From JALUUH01 sp964636675 (GTDB lineage Bacteria > Pseudomonadota > Gammaproteobacteria > S012-40): a stretch of 52,796 nucleotides of DNA. The translations under genes were made by a program, and so were the position numbers. The notes beneath the pieces were generated by a model. The model worked only from the letters and a program-made list of their open reading frames with translations, did no database searches and was not told the origin of the DNA. Location: assembly GCA_964636675.1 (NCBI GenBank), contig CAZWUO010000006.1, forward strand, positions 1 to 52,796, written 5' to 3'. This document shows positions 8,181 to 16,916 of the stretch, piece by piece; within the stretch, counting starts at the first letter, position 1, and each line of letters opens with the position of its first letter.

Positions 8181-11075
8181 TTGTCATTACCTGTCCCTGG
8201 TCAACGCTGGATATGTGAATCCGAACCCACCCTAGGTTTAGGCACGGTATTAAGTGCTGATCACCGAACCGTTACGATTGTTTTTCTCGCGAGTGGTGAT
8301 ACTCGTACGTATTCTCTGTCTTCTGCGCCGATCAAGCGTGTTCAATTCAAACCTGGGGAAGTCGTAGACAGTCATGAGCAATGGACGCTGAGCATCGAGC
8401 GTATTGAAGAAGAGGCTGGCTTAATTACCTATATTGGTCAGCGTGACGATCAAGCCGTCGTGTTGCATGAATCAGAACTCAGTAATTTCATGCAGTTTTT
8501 ACAGCCCTTAGATCGTTTATTGGCATCGCAGATAGACAGCCATAAGTGGTTTTTACTGCGACAGCAAGCACTTAAACAACAGAATACGCTGCTTGCTGCA
8601 GAAACTTTTGGATTATCCGGTACCCGCACGAGTTTAATTCCCCATCAGCTATATGTAGCGCTTGATGTTGCAAAGCGATTTGCACCTCGGGTATTGCTGG
8701 CTGACGAAGTCGGCTTGGGTAAAACGATCGAAGCAGGGTTGATTTTACATCAACAATTGCTAACAGAAAGAGTGCAGCGGGTACTCATTATTGTGCCGGA
8801 AACACTGGTGCATCAGTGGCTGGTAGAGATGTTACGGCGCTTTAACCTGCATTTTAATATCTATGATGAGGAGCGCTGTGTTGCTGATGAGGAAAGTGGC
8901 AATCTGCAAAACCCATTTGAAAATGAGCAACTCATACTCTGTAGCTTGAGTTTCTTGAGCAGCAATGAACAGCGCTTTGAGCAGGTCTCAGCCGTCACCT
9001 GGGATCTGCTCATTGTCGATGAAGCACATCATTTGGAATGGACGCCGCAATTTGCAAGTAGGCAGTACCTACTTGTCGAGAAGCTTTCACTGGGAACCAA
9101 AGGACTCATACTCATTACCGCGACTCCTGAGCAAGTAGGCAAGGAGGGGCACTTTGCGCGTCTCAGATTGTTAGATCCTTCTCGGTTCAGAGATCTTGAT
9201 CAATTTTTATTAGAAGAAAAACAATATCAACCCGTTGCCGAGTTTATTGAGGCATTGATCAACATCGAGCAGCCGGCTGTTGTTGAGCTTATTGAGTTGC
9301 CGGGCTTGCAAGATGATTTAGAGTTGGCTAAGTGGTTCGAGCAGCTTAATTCAGTGATTGATGATTCTTTAAAATGGGACGAAGTGAGAGAAAAGCTGGT
9401 TCAGCATTTATTAGATAGGCATGGTACGGGGCGGGTTTTATTTCGTAATACACGGTCTTCTATCCAGGGTTTTCCTGGGCGAGAAATACATAGTTATCCT
9501 CTTGAATTGCCTGAAGTATACGCGCAGAGTTTTATGGATGTACAGGACGGTGGGATTTCATCTGCGCAGCAATTACTGAGTGTAGAGCTACTGTATCAGG
9601 CATTGCGTCAAAAGGGGCTGCATTGGGCTTTAGTTGATCCGCGGTTACCTTGGTTGGCGCAAAAACTTAAGCAGCTAAAGCCTCTTAAGGTGCTTGTTAT
9701 TACTTCAAATATGCAAACGGCGAAGGACATTGAGCAGTATTTGCGAACCAAAGAAGGCATCCATTGCGCGGTATTTCATGAGGGCATGACGATTATCGAA
9801 CGCGATAGGGCCGCGGCTTTTTTTGCGGATACCGAGACAGGTTCGCAAGCCTTAATTTGCTCTGAAATAGGCAGCGAGGGAAGAAATTTTCAATTTTCAC
9901 ATCATTTAATCATGTTTGATCTTCCCTATAATCCTGATTTGCTAGAGCAGCGTATTGGTCGCTTGGATAGGATTGGGCAAACGAAGACCATTAATATCCA
10001 TATTCCCTATCTGCAAAAAACGGCACAAGAGACTATTTTTCGCTGGTATCAGGAAGGGCTTGAAGCGTTTTTTCGTCCATGCTCTGCTGCACAGACCGTT
10101 TTTAGGGAGACAAAAAATTCATTATTTGATGCCTTACATTTTGTCGACGAATTTGACGAAGGAATCGAAGAACTTATTGCGAGCACGAAAGCAATCACCC
10201 GACAAATTTCAGAACAACTCGAACACGGGCGCGACCGTTTATTGGAGTTGCATTCACATCATCCTGAGCGCGCTGAACAGATTGCGGTGAATATAGAAAA
10301 TTTCAATAATGAAAAGGAATTATTGCAGTTTGTTAATATGGTTTTTAATTGTTATGGCATAGATTTCGAAGAATTAGACGCCACGCGATTTCTCATCAAG
10401 CCGAGTGAGGCCATGCAATTGTCGAGTTTTCCGGGTTTGCCTGACGATGGGATGACGGTTACGGTTCACCGGCAAACGGCGCTTACCAATGAAGACGTAC
10501 ATTTTCTGAGTTGGGAGCACCCATTGGTGCAGAATGCGATCGACTTAATGCTGACCCAGGAAATGGGCAATACGGCTTTGGTTGCGATTAAAGGGTTTAA
10601 TTTTACACCGGGCAGTATGTTGCTTGAAACCATTTTTAGTCTTGAATTTCCAGGATTAAAAAGTTACGTTCGCCGATATATTCCGGCGACTGTTTTGCGT
10701 GTCGTTATGGAACATTCTGGGCTTGAGGTATCTGCAAAAATTAGCATGGATGAGATTGATTCAGCAGCGATCAAGATTGATAAGTTGATCTCGATTAAAA
10801 TCGTTAAGCAGCAGAGCAGCGCGATTCAGCGTATGTTAGCCAAAAGCCAAGTCATTGCTGATCAACACGTAGCGACAGAAAAGCAGAAGCTCATAGAGAA
10901 TGCGCTGCAGAAAATTAACGCAGAAAAATCTCGCTTAGTCGCGCTTGCACGGGTGAACCCAAGCGTTAGGCAAGAGGAAATTGAATTTTTTGATCAGATT
11001 GAAAGTGACCTTCGGCAGAGTGCTCATTTGTCTAAGATTAGGTTGGATGCGTTGAGAGTGATTGTAACGACTTAA
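8181..11075 (+). CDS. rapA: RNA polymerase-associated ATPase RapA (HepA)
   Basis: 964 residues, the usual length for RapA, a SWI2/SNF2 translocase that binds RNA polymerase and recycles it. The N-terminus (PGQRWICESEPTLGLGTV) matches the RapA Tudor-like region. Walker A is ADEVGLGKTIEAG at about 174-186 and the Walker B DEAHH box is at about 280. SNF2 motif III is ITATPEQVGKEGHFARLR. The helicase C-terminal half includes CSEIGSEGRNFQF and LDRIGQTK. The start is a TTG at 8181, where alignment to known RapA begins; a nearby TTG at 8176 is out of frame. A bidirectional terminator follows the stop. It is transcribed alone, convergent with the cold-shock gene. Confidence 0.95.
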   Translation: MSLPVPGQRWICESEPTLGLGTVLSADHRTVTIVFLASGDTRTYSLSSAPIKRVQFKPGEVVDSHEQWTLSIERIEEEAGLITYIGQRDDQAVVLHESELSNFMQFLQPLDRLLASQIDSHKWFLLRQQALKQQNTLLAAETFGLSGTRTSLIPHQLYVALDVAKRFAPRVLLADEVGLGKTIEAGLILHQQLLTERVQRVLIIVPETLVHQWLVEMLRRFNLHFNIYDEERCVADEESGNLQNPFENEQLILCSLSFLSSNEQRFEQVSAVTWDLLIVDEAHHLEWTPQFASRQYLLVEKLSLGTKGLILITATPEQVGKEGHFARLRLLDPSRFRDLDQFLLEEKQYQPVAEFIEALINIEQPAVVELIELPGLQDDLELAKWFEQLNSVIDDSLKWDEVREKLVQHLLDRHGTGRVLFRNTRSSIQGFPGREIHSYPLELPEVYAQSFMDVQDGGISSAQQLLSVELLYQALRQKGLHWALVDPRLPWLAQKLKQLKPLKVLVITSNMQTAKDIEQYLRTKEGIHCAVFHEGMTIIERDRAAAFFADTETGSQALICSEIGSEGRNFQFSHHLIMFDLPYNPDLLEQRIGRLDRIGQTKTINIHIPYLQKTAQETIFRWYQEGLEAFFRPCSAAQTVFRETKNSLFDALHFVDEFDEGIEELIASTKAITRQISEQLEHGRDRLLELHSHHPERAEQIAVNIENFNNEKELLQFVNMVFNCYGIDFEELDATRFLIKPSEAMQLSSFPGLPDDGMTVTVHRQTALTNEDVHFLSWEHPLVQNAIDLMLTQEMGNTALVAIKGFNFTPGSMLLETIFSLEFPGLKSYVRRYIPATVLRVVMEHSGLEVSAKISMDEIDSAAIKIDKLISIKIVKQQSSAIQRMLAKSQVIADQHVATEKQKLIENALQKINAEKSRLVALARVNPSVRQEEIEFFDQIESDLRQSAHLSKIRLDALRVIVTT

Positions 11076-11082
11076 TCCGCAA

Positions 11083-11117
11083 AAAAAACCCCGCGTTACC
11101 GCAGGGTTTTATTTTTT
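11083..11117. terminator. bidirectional terminator between rapA and cold-shock gene
   Basis: An A-run, the stem AAAACCCcGCG / CGCaGGGTTTT with a TTAC loop, and then a T-run form an intrinsic terminator readable on both strands. It lies between the converging rapA and csp genes. Confidence 0.85.
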
Positions 11118-11141
11118 GGTGGTCTGACGTTCTCGTTGTTT

Positions 11142-11345
11142 TTATTGAGGAACGACATTAACAGCAGTCAAACCCTTAGGGCCATTTTCAGTTTCGAATG
11201 AAACTGTTTGGTCCTCGTTTAAGGTTTTATACCCATCTGTAGTGATTGCTGAATAATGCACAAATACATCATCACTACCATCAGACGGAGCAATAAAGCC
11301 AAACCCTTTAGAATTATCAAACCACTTTACGGTACCCGTAGCCAT
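11142..11345 (-). CDS. cold-shock protein, CspA family
   Basis: 67 residues from the ATG at 11345 (MATGTVKWFDNSKGFGFIAP), chosen over an upstream in-frame codon because GGAGGGAGGTT lies just before it and csp proteins begin this way. Both RNA-binding motifs are present: RNP1 as KGFGFI and RNP2 as VFVHY. The fold is a five-stranded OB barrel that binds single-stranded RNA or DNA. The family melts RNA structure and often acts at low temperature or as a general RNA chaperone. The 500-base upstream gap could hold a long structured leader, as cspA genes often have, but I cannot show it. Paralogue identity cannot be fixed from sequence alone. Confidence 0.93.
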   Translation of the reverse strand: MATGTVKWFDNSKGFGFIAPSDGSDDVFVHYSAITTDGYKTLNEDQTVSFETENGPKGLTAVNVVPQ

Positions 11346-11738
11346 ACAAAAAAACCTCCCTCCTAACAAAAATACTTAAATCACTCGCCACCAAAACACG
11401 TGGAATAGCGATAAAGCCCCCAGAATCTTAGCATCTAGCTTTGGTTATTGCACGATTTTAACGATTGTCTCTGATCCGCACATTGTGCCAGGGAATAGTG
11501 CGAGGCCTAATGAAAAATTGCTAGGCTGTAACGTCAAATTTTCAGCGCAAACTTCTATTTTATACACAGTGAGGTGTCTTATATATCAGCGTTCTGATTA
11601 AAAACCAGTCGAATATTATGTTATGGATAATTAATTTGCTAAATCATAGACTTAAGTCGTGCCTGTTTTACGGTCAATCTATAGGGAAGCGAGAAGATAT
11701 GCGCTTATAGGGGAGTTTCTCGCGATTAACTCACAGAG

Positions 11739-11761
11739 TTATCCACAGTAATTGTGGATAA
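11739..11761. promoter_or_regulatory. head-to-head pair of perfect DnaA boxes
   Basis: TTATCCACA at 11739-11747 and its reverse complement TGTGGATAA at 11753-11761 both match the strong DnaA-box consensus exactly, separated by 5 bases. A one-mismatch box (TATGGATAA) lies at 11622-11630 beside an A/T-rich tract. No dnaA, dnaN, gidA or rpmH is nearby, so a chromosomal origin is unlikely. DnaA titration or DnaA-dependent regulation is possible. Confidence 0.55.
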
Positions 11762-11766
11762 GGCAT

Positions 11767-11791
11767 TAAGCCCAGTAACTACATGGGCTTA
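11767..11791. terminator. hairpin downstream of TerB-like gene
   Basis: An 8-bp stem TAAGCCCA / TGGGCTTA with a 9-base loop, followed on the plus strand by GGGTTTT. It lies 57 bases beyond the stop of the minus-strand TerB-like gene. The T-tract is on the plus strand, so its use as that gene's terminator is doubtful. Confidence 0.35.
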
Positions 11792-11847
11792 GGGTTTTCC
11801 TCGATGATAACTTGATATTTTGCAAGCGGGTAAAGCGTTTCGCTTCT

Positions 11848-12317
11848 TCAGTCTCTCGTGGTAGAAGACAAAATTTTATGTTTTGTGGCGATGAAATCAG
11901 CATGGCTTACATAAAGTAGATCGGCTATTTTTCGAATACTGTGCTCTTCGTAGCGGTGTAATTTACTATCGGCGTAAGCAATAGACCATAATTGCTCAAT
12001 AATATGAATTTTATCTGCGTGGTCAAAATGTTGATTAATTAACGATGTAAATTCGTAGAAATCAGTGGCTTCTTCTGCTTTGCGTCTGCCGAGAGCCAGT
12101 ATATCTTGAATTTCATCATGGCTTAGTTTGAACTTATCTTGCAATGCAGCAGTAATGGCCGTCGTTTCCTGGATGGAGTGATCATCGTCAATTCCCATCA
12201 GATCCAGCATTAAGACGGTCGTAGCAATCTGAATTTCATGCTGGTGATTTTCTTGCTCAGAATTGCTGGGGACGCCACTCGAGAGCTTCTCAATGAATTG
12301 ACTAAAAACTTAAACAT
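11848..12317 (-). CDS. TerB-family protein with N-terminal frameshift
   Basis: The intact frame below 12210 gives 120 residues of TerB-like helical bundle (EATDFYEFTSLINQHFD, IIEQLWSIAYADSKLHRYEE, RKIADLLYVSHADFI). Family members normally start about 35 residues earlier. That missing part is present upstream in the same frame (FSQFIEKLSSG, then HEIQIATTVLML), but it has no start codon before a stop at 12310-12312. An ATG at 12317 in another frame reads MFKF and would join perfectly if the five-base T run (plus-strand A run 12304-12308) had one more base. So the gene is either recently frameshifted, subject to slippage, or miscalled. The role of this cytoplasmic family is poorly defined (tellurite and stress association). 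Confidence 0.75.
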
Positions 12318-12352
12318 ACGCTCTTACATCCCCTTGCAGCTTTAAATTTTGC

Positions 12353-12829
12353 TCAATGTGCTTTTTCTCGAGCATGGCTTACTTTCAATTCACGGCCATA
12401 AAACGATTCATCATTGAGTTCTTGTATGGCTTTATTGGCGTCTTCGGAACTCATTTCGATAAACCCAAAGCTACGTTTTTTGCGTGTTTCCCGGTCAATT
12501 GCAATACGTACACTTTTTACTGCGCCATAGTTTTCAAAAAGTTTTCGTAGATTGTAGGTGTTCGCTTTATAGGGCAGATTTCCAACAAATATGGTTTGAG
12601 AGGATCTAGCTGTCGCCGTTGGCGTAGCTTGGGAGTGAGATTGTGCTGGCTTTTCACGTGGTGTTAAAGCCAAATGATATGAACCAATAAGTGCGCCTAC
12701 AAAACCTCCGAGTAATACGCCAGTAACCAGGGAAAATGACTCCATATTGAGCAAAGAGCCGAGGAAATAAGCTAAAACTGCGGTAATAGCAACCACTAAT
12801 AATGCAATAACAAAATTTTTACTGTTCAT
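12353..12829 (-). CDS. inner-membrane-anchored RRM RNA-binding protein
   Basis: 158 residues. Two hydrophobic helices (about 6-27 and 33-50, the second Gly-rich) are followed by a Ser/Thr/Pro-rich linker and one RNA-recognition motif (about 79-155). The RRM has RNP2 IFVGNL at 80-85 and RNP1 KRSFGFIE at 118-125 with the key aromatics F121 and F123. The RRM should face the cytoplasm and bind single-stranded RNA next to the membrane. Bacterial RRM proteins are mostly soluble and small, so the membrane anchor is the notable point. It is transcribed toward the TerB-like gene, with about 35 bases between that gene's ATG and this stop, so the two may be co-transcribed. Confidence 0.85.
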   Translation of the reverse strand: MNSKNFVIALLVVAITAVLAYFLGSLLNMESFSLVTGVLLGGFVGALIGSYHLALTPREKPAQSHSQATPTATARSSQTIFVGNLPYKANTYNLRKLFENYGAVKSVRIAIDRETRKKRSFGFIEMSSEDANKAIQELNDESFYGRELKVSHAREKAH

Positions 12830-13468
12830 AAAAAAGCCACTTCAATAAGACGTTAAATGTTTCGGAAACTGATAAACGGGTACATAGGTTTCAGTTAAGC
12901 CTTAGGTTAATACGCTTCGGTACGTTATTCTGTACTTAAAGCTGCGAGTTTTGAGATTTCAATATTAATAAAGGAAAATATTTACATTAGTACACCGTCA
13001 AAATAGCCTTAACGGTGTGCTAAGGCGGTCTAATAAAACAATGCAGAGATAAAAAGTTTAAGAAAGCGCTACATTAAAAAATAATATGCGGCCTATACGT
13101 GATTTGTGTTTTCTATCTCCGATTGTGTTCACGCTGAAGACAATTGAGAAAAAAACCAAAAATCAGGCATGTTTTAAATTTTTGTAATTCTACATCTTGT
13201 ATTGCGGGATGAGCAAGAACACGAACCTTAAAGTTGTTACTCAATGAGCACAAGACGCCAAAGCGGGATCATTGTATCTTAATGCGACATGCCAGACCAA
13301 GAAGAATTTAAACTTAGCCGTCTTTAGCGAAATGCTAACACAGCAGCTATATGCTGTGCTTTGTGCAGAAATAGGAGTGGCGTGTTTAGGATTGAAATTG
13401 ATAGTTTTACTAATCAGATGGCTGTGCTGAGATTAATCGGGGATATTGAAAGAATGAAGGGGTTGCGA
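12830..13468. other. long divergent intergenic region
   Basis: About 640 bases between the divergent RRM gene and the acyl-CoA ligase gene. Apart from the stem-loop repeat at 12987-13034 and the ribosome site just before 13469, I see no gene. A weak frame could extend the ligase upstream to 13361 from a TTG, but it is not convincing. Confidence 0.5.
12987..13034 (+). repeat. stem-loop repeat element, copy 1
   Basis: A 12-bp stem (12987-12998 with 13012-13023, one T-G wobble) around a 13-base loop. The 27-base core at 12992-13018 matches the reverse complement of 38013-38039 at 24 of 27 positions. One stem pair changed on both sides (C-G here, T-A there). Similarity continues for several bases (GTGCT, later CTAAT). 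It is not followed by a T-run, so a terminator is unlikely. It may be a REP-like element or part of a small RNA. Confidence 0.6.
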
Positions 13469-15037
13469 ATGCCAGGCAGTTATGTGATTAATCGCAGTTT
13501 GCCCAACTTGTTTGCAGAAACTGTGGGGTATTACACGGATAATGTTGCTATTCAATTTAATCAGCGTCAGGTCACTTTTCGGGAACTCGATGAGCTGTCA
13601 GATAAAGTTGCAGCGGAGCTTGCGCAAAATGGTATTAAAAAAGGTGATCGAGTTGCATTGTATTGCGTGAATAGCGATGCATTTGTGATAGCCTATTTAG
13701 GAATTGTGAAAGCCGGAGCGACTGTATTGCCGATTAATTTACTACTGACGCCGGTTGAAATTGAATTTATTCTAAATGACGCGAATGCAAACGGCCTGAT
13801 TTATCATGCTTCATTTGCAGCAAATATTAATAAGCTCAGAGATTGTGTGCCAGCCATTAGAATGTATATTTGCATTGGCCAAAAGTGTGAGAATAGTTTA
13901 GATATTTGCTGGCAACAGCTATTACAAAACAATTTCACGCTACCTGAAATTGTTTTTGAGCCGAAGAACGATCTTGCAGCAATATTATATACCTCAGGTA
14001 CTACCGGAAAACCTAAAGGCGCGATGTTAACGCATGCTAATTTGGCGAGCAATACCAGCAGCGCAAAACAAGCTTTAAAAATCGAAGCACAAAAGGACAA
14101 ATTATTGGTCGTGTTGCCCCTGTTTCATGCGTTTGCAGCGACGGTAGGTATGTTAACGCCAATTCTGCATGGAGCTTCGTTGGTGATCGCAGAAAAATTT
14201 GATCCAGAGTTAATTTTTTCGACCATCGAGCGTTCAAAAGCCACGATCTTTCTAGGGGTGCCGAGCATGTATGGTGTATTACTTCGTTGCACTGATCAGC
14301 AAAAGAAAAAATTCTCGCATATTAAATATTGCATTTCGGGTGGTGCTGCGATGCCAATGAGCTTAATGCAGAAATTTGAAAAAAAATTTGGCATAGCTAT
14401 ATATGAAGGTGATGGCCCTACGGAGTGTTCGCCAGTAACTTGTATCAACCCGATTGGAGGTGTAAGAAAAACCGCGTCTGTTGGTTTACCTATACCGGGT
14501 GTAGAAATGAAAATAAAAGATAATAATGGTGACGATCTGGCGGCTGATACCATTGGTGAGATCTGTGTTCGCGGACCAAATGTTATGCAAGGATATTGGA
14601 ATAAACCCGAAGAAACTGCCGCATCCTTTTTTAACGATTGGTTTAGAACCGGTGACTTAGGTAGCAAGGATAGGGATGGATATTTTTATATTATCGATCG
14701 AATAAAGGATATGATCATTGTCAATGGAATGAATGTTTATCCGCGAATAATTGAAGAAGTGCTTTATGAATATCCAAGTATCGAGGAAGTAGCCGTTATT
14801 GGAGAGCCGAATCAATCGCATGGCGAGATAGTTGTTGCGTACGTGGTATTGAAATCTGAGATAGATACAGATGCCGCAATACTGAGAGCGCATTGTCGCG
14901 AGCGTTTAGGTGGGTATCAGATCCCTAGGAAATTCAATTTTATAAATGTGCTACCTAAAAATGCGAGCGGAAAAATATTGAAGAGGGAGTTACGTTTACA
15001 CGGTGAGTTAGAACGTGGCATAGACGCACGTGCTTAG
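13469..15037 (+). CDS. acyl-CoA ligase (AMP-binding, FadD-like)
   Basis: 522 residues from the ATG at 13469, preceded by a GAAGGGG ribosome site; an upstream TTG at 13361 would add 36 unlikely residues. Adenylate-forming enzyme signatures are in order: the P-loop YTSGTTGKPKGAML about residues 172-185, the DGPTECSP motif where acyl-CoA ligases usually have YGxTE, YWNKPEET, WFRTGDLG, DRIKDMIIVNGMNVYP, and the C-terminal catalytic lysine in NASGKILKREL. The enzyme activates a carboxylic acid, most likely a long-chain fatty acid, to its CoA thioester through an acyl-AMP. It stands alone without beta-oxidation genes. The substrate cannot be read from sequence. Confidence 0.88.
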   Translation: MPGSYVINRSLPNLFAETVGYYTDNVAIQFNQRQVTFRELDELSDKVAAELAQNGIKKGDRVALYCVNSDAFVIAYLGIVKAGATVLPINLLLTPVEIEFILNDANANGLIYHASFAANINKLRDCVPAIRMYICIGQKCENSLDICWQQLLQNNFTLPEIVFEPKNDLAAILYTSGTTGKPKGAMLTHANLASNTSSAKQALKIEAQKDKLLVVLPLFHAFAATVGMLTPILHGASLVIAEKFDPELIFSTIERSKATIFLGVPSMYGVLLRCTDQQKKKFSHIKYCISGGAAMPMSLMQKFEKKFGIAIYEGDGPTECSPVTCINPIGGVRKTASVGLPIPGVEMKIKDNNGDDLAADTIGEICVRGPNVMQGYWNKPEETAASFFNDWFRTGDLGSKDRDGYFYIIDRIKDMIIVNGMNVYPRIIEEVLYEYPSIEEVAVIGEPNQSHGEIVVAYVVLKSEIDTDAAILRAHCRERLGGYQIPRKFNFINVLPKNASGKILKRELRLHGELERGIDARA

Positions 15038-15350
15038 TTTTAGGGTATACAACAGTCGCCAGCACTAAGCAAATAGATTAACAAATTTTACAATTCTGTT
15101 CGGTTACATTCAGGTTTAGGTTATGTTTCACCAATAGAATATGAGAGATGCTTAACGTGAATAAAGCGGTGTTTGGTTTATAGGGGGAATATATCCGCTT
15201 TTGTTTCAAGGCTGTTAGCGCGAAATCGGAAACCAGCACTGGAACAAGTCGGAGCTAATCGGCTAGTTTGTCCTAAACATCTTTAGGATATGCTCTGTGC
15301 GGAGTCGCGCAGTGGGTTGGAGATCCTCAAGCTACCCAATTCTGCTTAGT
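15038..15350. other. non-coding stretch with small hairpin
   Basis: 313 bases between the ligase and the minus-strand methyltransferase. Only a perfect 7-bp hairpin is visible (TCCTAAA, CATC loop, TTTAGGA at 15271-15288); it lacks a T tail. No gene is seen. Confidence 0.4.
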
Positions 15351-16217
15351 TTATTTTATAGCTTCAACATACAACGATATTTTAGGATGTGTATTATCAA
15401 ATAGATTTGTATCTCTAAGTGGAGAAAAAACACTCTGCCCCCAGCCAGAGACATAAGGCATTAAAAAACCCGCTTCTTTTAAAAATGACATCAGTTTCTC
15501 GTGAGTCCACCAGTTAATGTGTTGTCCAGGATAGTCAGAATTGAACTTACACTGTTTTGTAAAGTAATCCAGATCAGAAACATCAGAGCTGTTTGAAAAG
15601 TGATCATGTATTTCAGAGTCTGAGTACTTCTTCTGGGGGCTGTCATCAATATCAATTTCACACAGTTGGGAGGCAAAATGATGCAAAAATAGCTGATGTA
15701 TTGAAGCCTTGGTCAATGGTACTTTGTATAGTTTTTCCCATGTTCCTTCTTCACTGTACCAGTCTTTCCAATACCAATAATCCATATCTTTTCTTTTATA
15801 AGCCTGAAACTCTAACCAAGCATCAGGTGTTGTTAGCCTGATTCCCCCTCCGGGTTTTAAAATCCGATAAGATTCTTTTAGCATATTACGAACTGCTTCA
15901 TCAGATATGTGCTCAATTGTGTGAGAAGAATAAACAATTTCGGCCATGTTCTTTTCTATAGGTAATGGCTTCATTTCCATCAAATCGTATTGAATAAAGT
16001 CTTTTTGAACGCTACTATAATGTTTGGTTGCATAGTCAATGTTTGTCCAATATGGATGCTGAAATGAACCTGCTCCAATATTGTAGAAATATTTTTCTGA
16101 TGGTGCTTGTTTAGGGAAGGTATCGTAAACACGGTTACTAAGTTTCGGTTTTTTTCGTATTTCAATGCCGAAGTGCTCAAATGTATTGCGGATTATTTTT
16201 GTGGCTATTCGTTTCAT
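15351..16217 (-). CDS. SAM-dependent methyltransferase (type 11)
   Basis: 288 residues with a good AGGAG site before the ATG. A class I methyltransferase core is visible: YNIGAGSFQHPYW (motif I, about 46-58), an acidic post-I strand, VYSSHTIEHISDEAVRNML (motif IV region) and YRILKPGGGIRLTTPDAW (post-motif region). The C-terminal third is Trp/Tyr-rich and probably sets the substrate. Relatives of this form often sit in lipopolysaccharide or O-antigen loci and methylate sugars, which fits the neighbouring sugar formyltransferase at 16917. The gene is A/T-rich relative to the housekeeping genes, suggesting transfer. The substrate is unknown. Confidence 0.8.
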   Translation of the reverse strand: MKRIATKIIRNTFEHFGIEIRKKPKLSNRVYDTFPKQAPSEKYFYNIGAGSFQHPYWTNIDYATKHYSSVQKDFIQYDLMEMKPLPIEKNMAEIVYSSHTIEHISDEAVRNMLKESYRILKPGGGIRLTTPDAWLEFQAYKRKDMDYWYWKDWYSEEGTWEKLYKVPLTKASIHQLFLHHFASQLCEIDIDDSPQKKYSDSEIHDHFSNSSDVSDLDYFTKQCKFNSDYPGQHINWWTHEKLMSFLKEAGFLMPYVSGWGQSVFSPLRDTNLFDNTHPKISLYVEAIK

Positions 16218-16599
16218 GTTGGATTCTCCTTTGACTAATTATTGCAGTTTTCTAACGCTTTGCTCACTGGCGATTTAAAGTGGCGTGTTTTGCGAACGCA
16301 AAAGTAGTGCCGCCTAACCTATTTTGTTAATCCGCGATCCAGGTTTGATTTTTATTTCCCGCTATAATCAATGACCCCTATAGCTTTATTGGAGTGCTCG
16401 CAGGAGTCGCACAGATATGATTTTCTAGGTTACCAGCGATATCTACTTGGTGCTCTAACAATAAGCGTTGTACCTGCTTTAGTGTTCTGTAAAACATAAC
16501 TTTTATTGGTCTCAGTTCGCTAGTCAAAACTATGCACTTTAGTGCAAGGCTTTAGCTGCTACACACTTATGTTAGAATTTTTTCTATGCCAGAGAAAAG
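16218..16599. other. non-coding stretch, no gene seen
   Basis: About 380 bases upstream of the methyltransferase and before the IS200 remnant. No convincing open frame, RNA gene or strong hairpin is visible. Confidence 0.4.
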
Positions 16600-16740
16600 A
16601 TGAAGTGGATATACGGTAACCCGATTCACAGGACATTGGTTTGGGTAACAAAGTATCGTTATCTCGTATTACAGGGTGATATACAACAACGATGTCGGAA
16701 ATTGAAATTAGCCCCAGTGGTGTTCGGTATATATGGCTGA
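16600..16740 (+). mobile_element. IS200-type TnpA remnant with internal deletion
   Basis: A 46-codon frame contains LVWVTKYRYLVLQGDI, the N-terminal signature of IS200/IS605 Y1 transposases. It then jumps to RCRKLKLAPVVFGIYG, which resembles the much later part of the protein (the RKLQ..FP.LR..YWG region). The catalytic HUH pair and tyrosine segment are missing, so this is an internally deleted, inactive copy. A large hairpin follows at 16792-16841, as expected near an IS200 end. Confidence 0.6.
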
Positions 16741-16791
16741 GGGGAAATATGCAAACAAGTGCACTGAGAATTCAGCGAGTACAATTAGGGG

Positions 16792-16841
16792 CAGCAACCC
16801 GTTAGACAGTCTCATTTTGTTGTCAATCTAACGGGCTGCTG
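16792..16841. repeat. inverted repeat, possible IS end or terminator
   Basis: A 15-bp stem with one mismatch (CAGCAACCCGTTAGA and TCTAACGGGCTGCTG) encloses a 20-base loop. It lies just after the IS200 transposase remnant and 28 bases before the direct repeat at 16869. It may be the subterminal hairpin of that element. Confidence 0.5.
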
Positions 16842-16868
16842 ATACAGTGTTACGGCAAAGTCGCTTGG

Positions 16869-16911
16869 GGTAATTAATTCGCCAGTTTCCCTTGATAATG
16901 ACACTACTACA
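16869..16911 (+). repeat. imperfect direct repeat, left copy
   Basis: 43 bases matching 18825-18867 at 37 positions. In the right copy this stretch is the 3' end of the IS481-type transposase remnant, so this copy is probably another fragment of the same gene. It runs up to the stop codon of the minus-strand formyltransferase gene. Confidence 0.6.
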
Positions 16912-16916
16912 ACAAA

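Larger units (their letters stand above)
11346..11847. other. non-coding stretch upstream of cold-shock gene
   Basis: About 500 bases without a credible gene. It must hold the minus-strand cold-shock promoter and leader, plus the DnaA-box pair and the short hairpin listed separately. The central part around 11600-11650 is strongly A/T-rich. Confidence 0.6.

Noticed and set aside
11739..11761. Chromosomal replication origin
   Set aside because: Only two perfect boxes and one weak box, and none of dnaA, dnaN, gidA or rpmH nearby; kept only as a DnaA-box pair.
13361..13468. N-terminal extension of the acyl-CoA ligase
   Set aside because: Needs a TTG without a ribosome site and adds residues not seen in the family; the ATG at 13469 has a good site.
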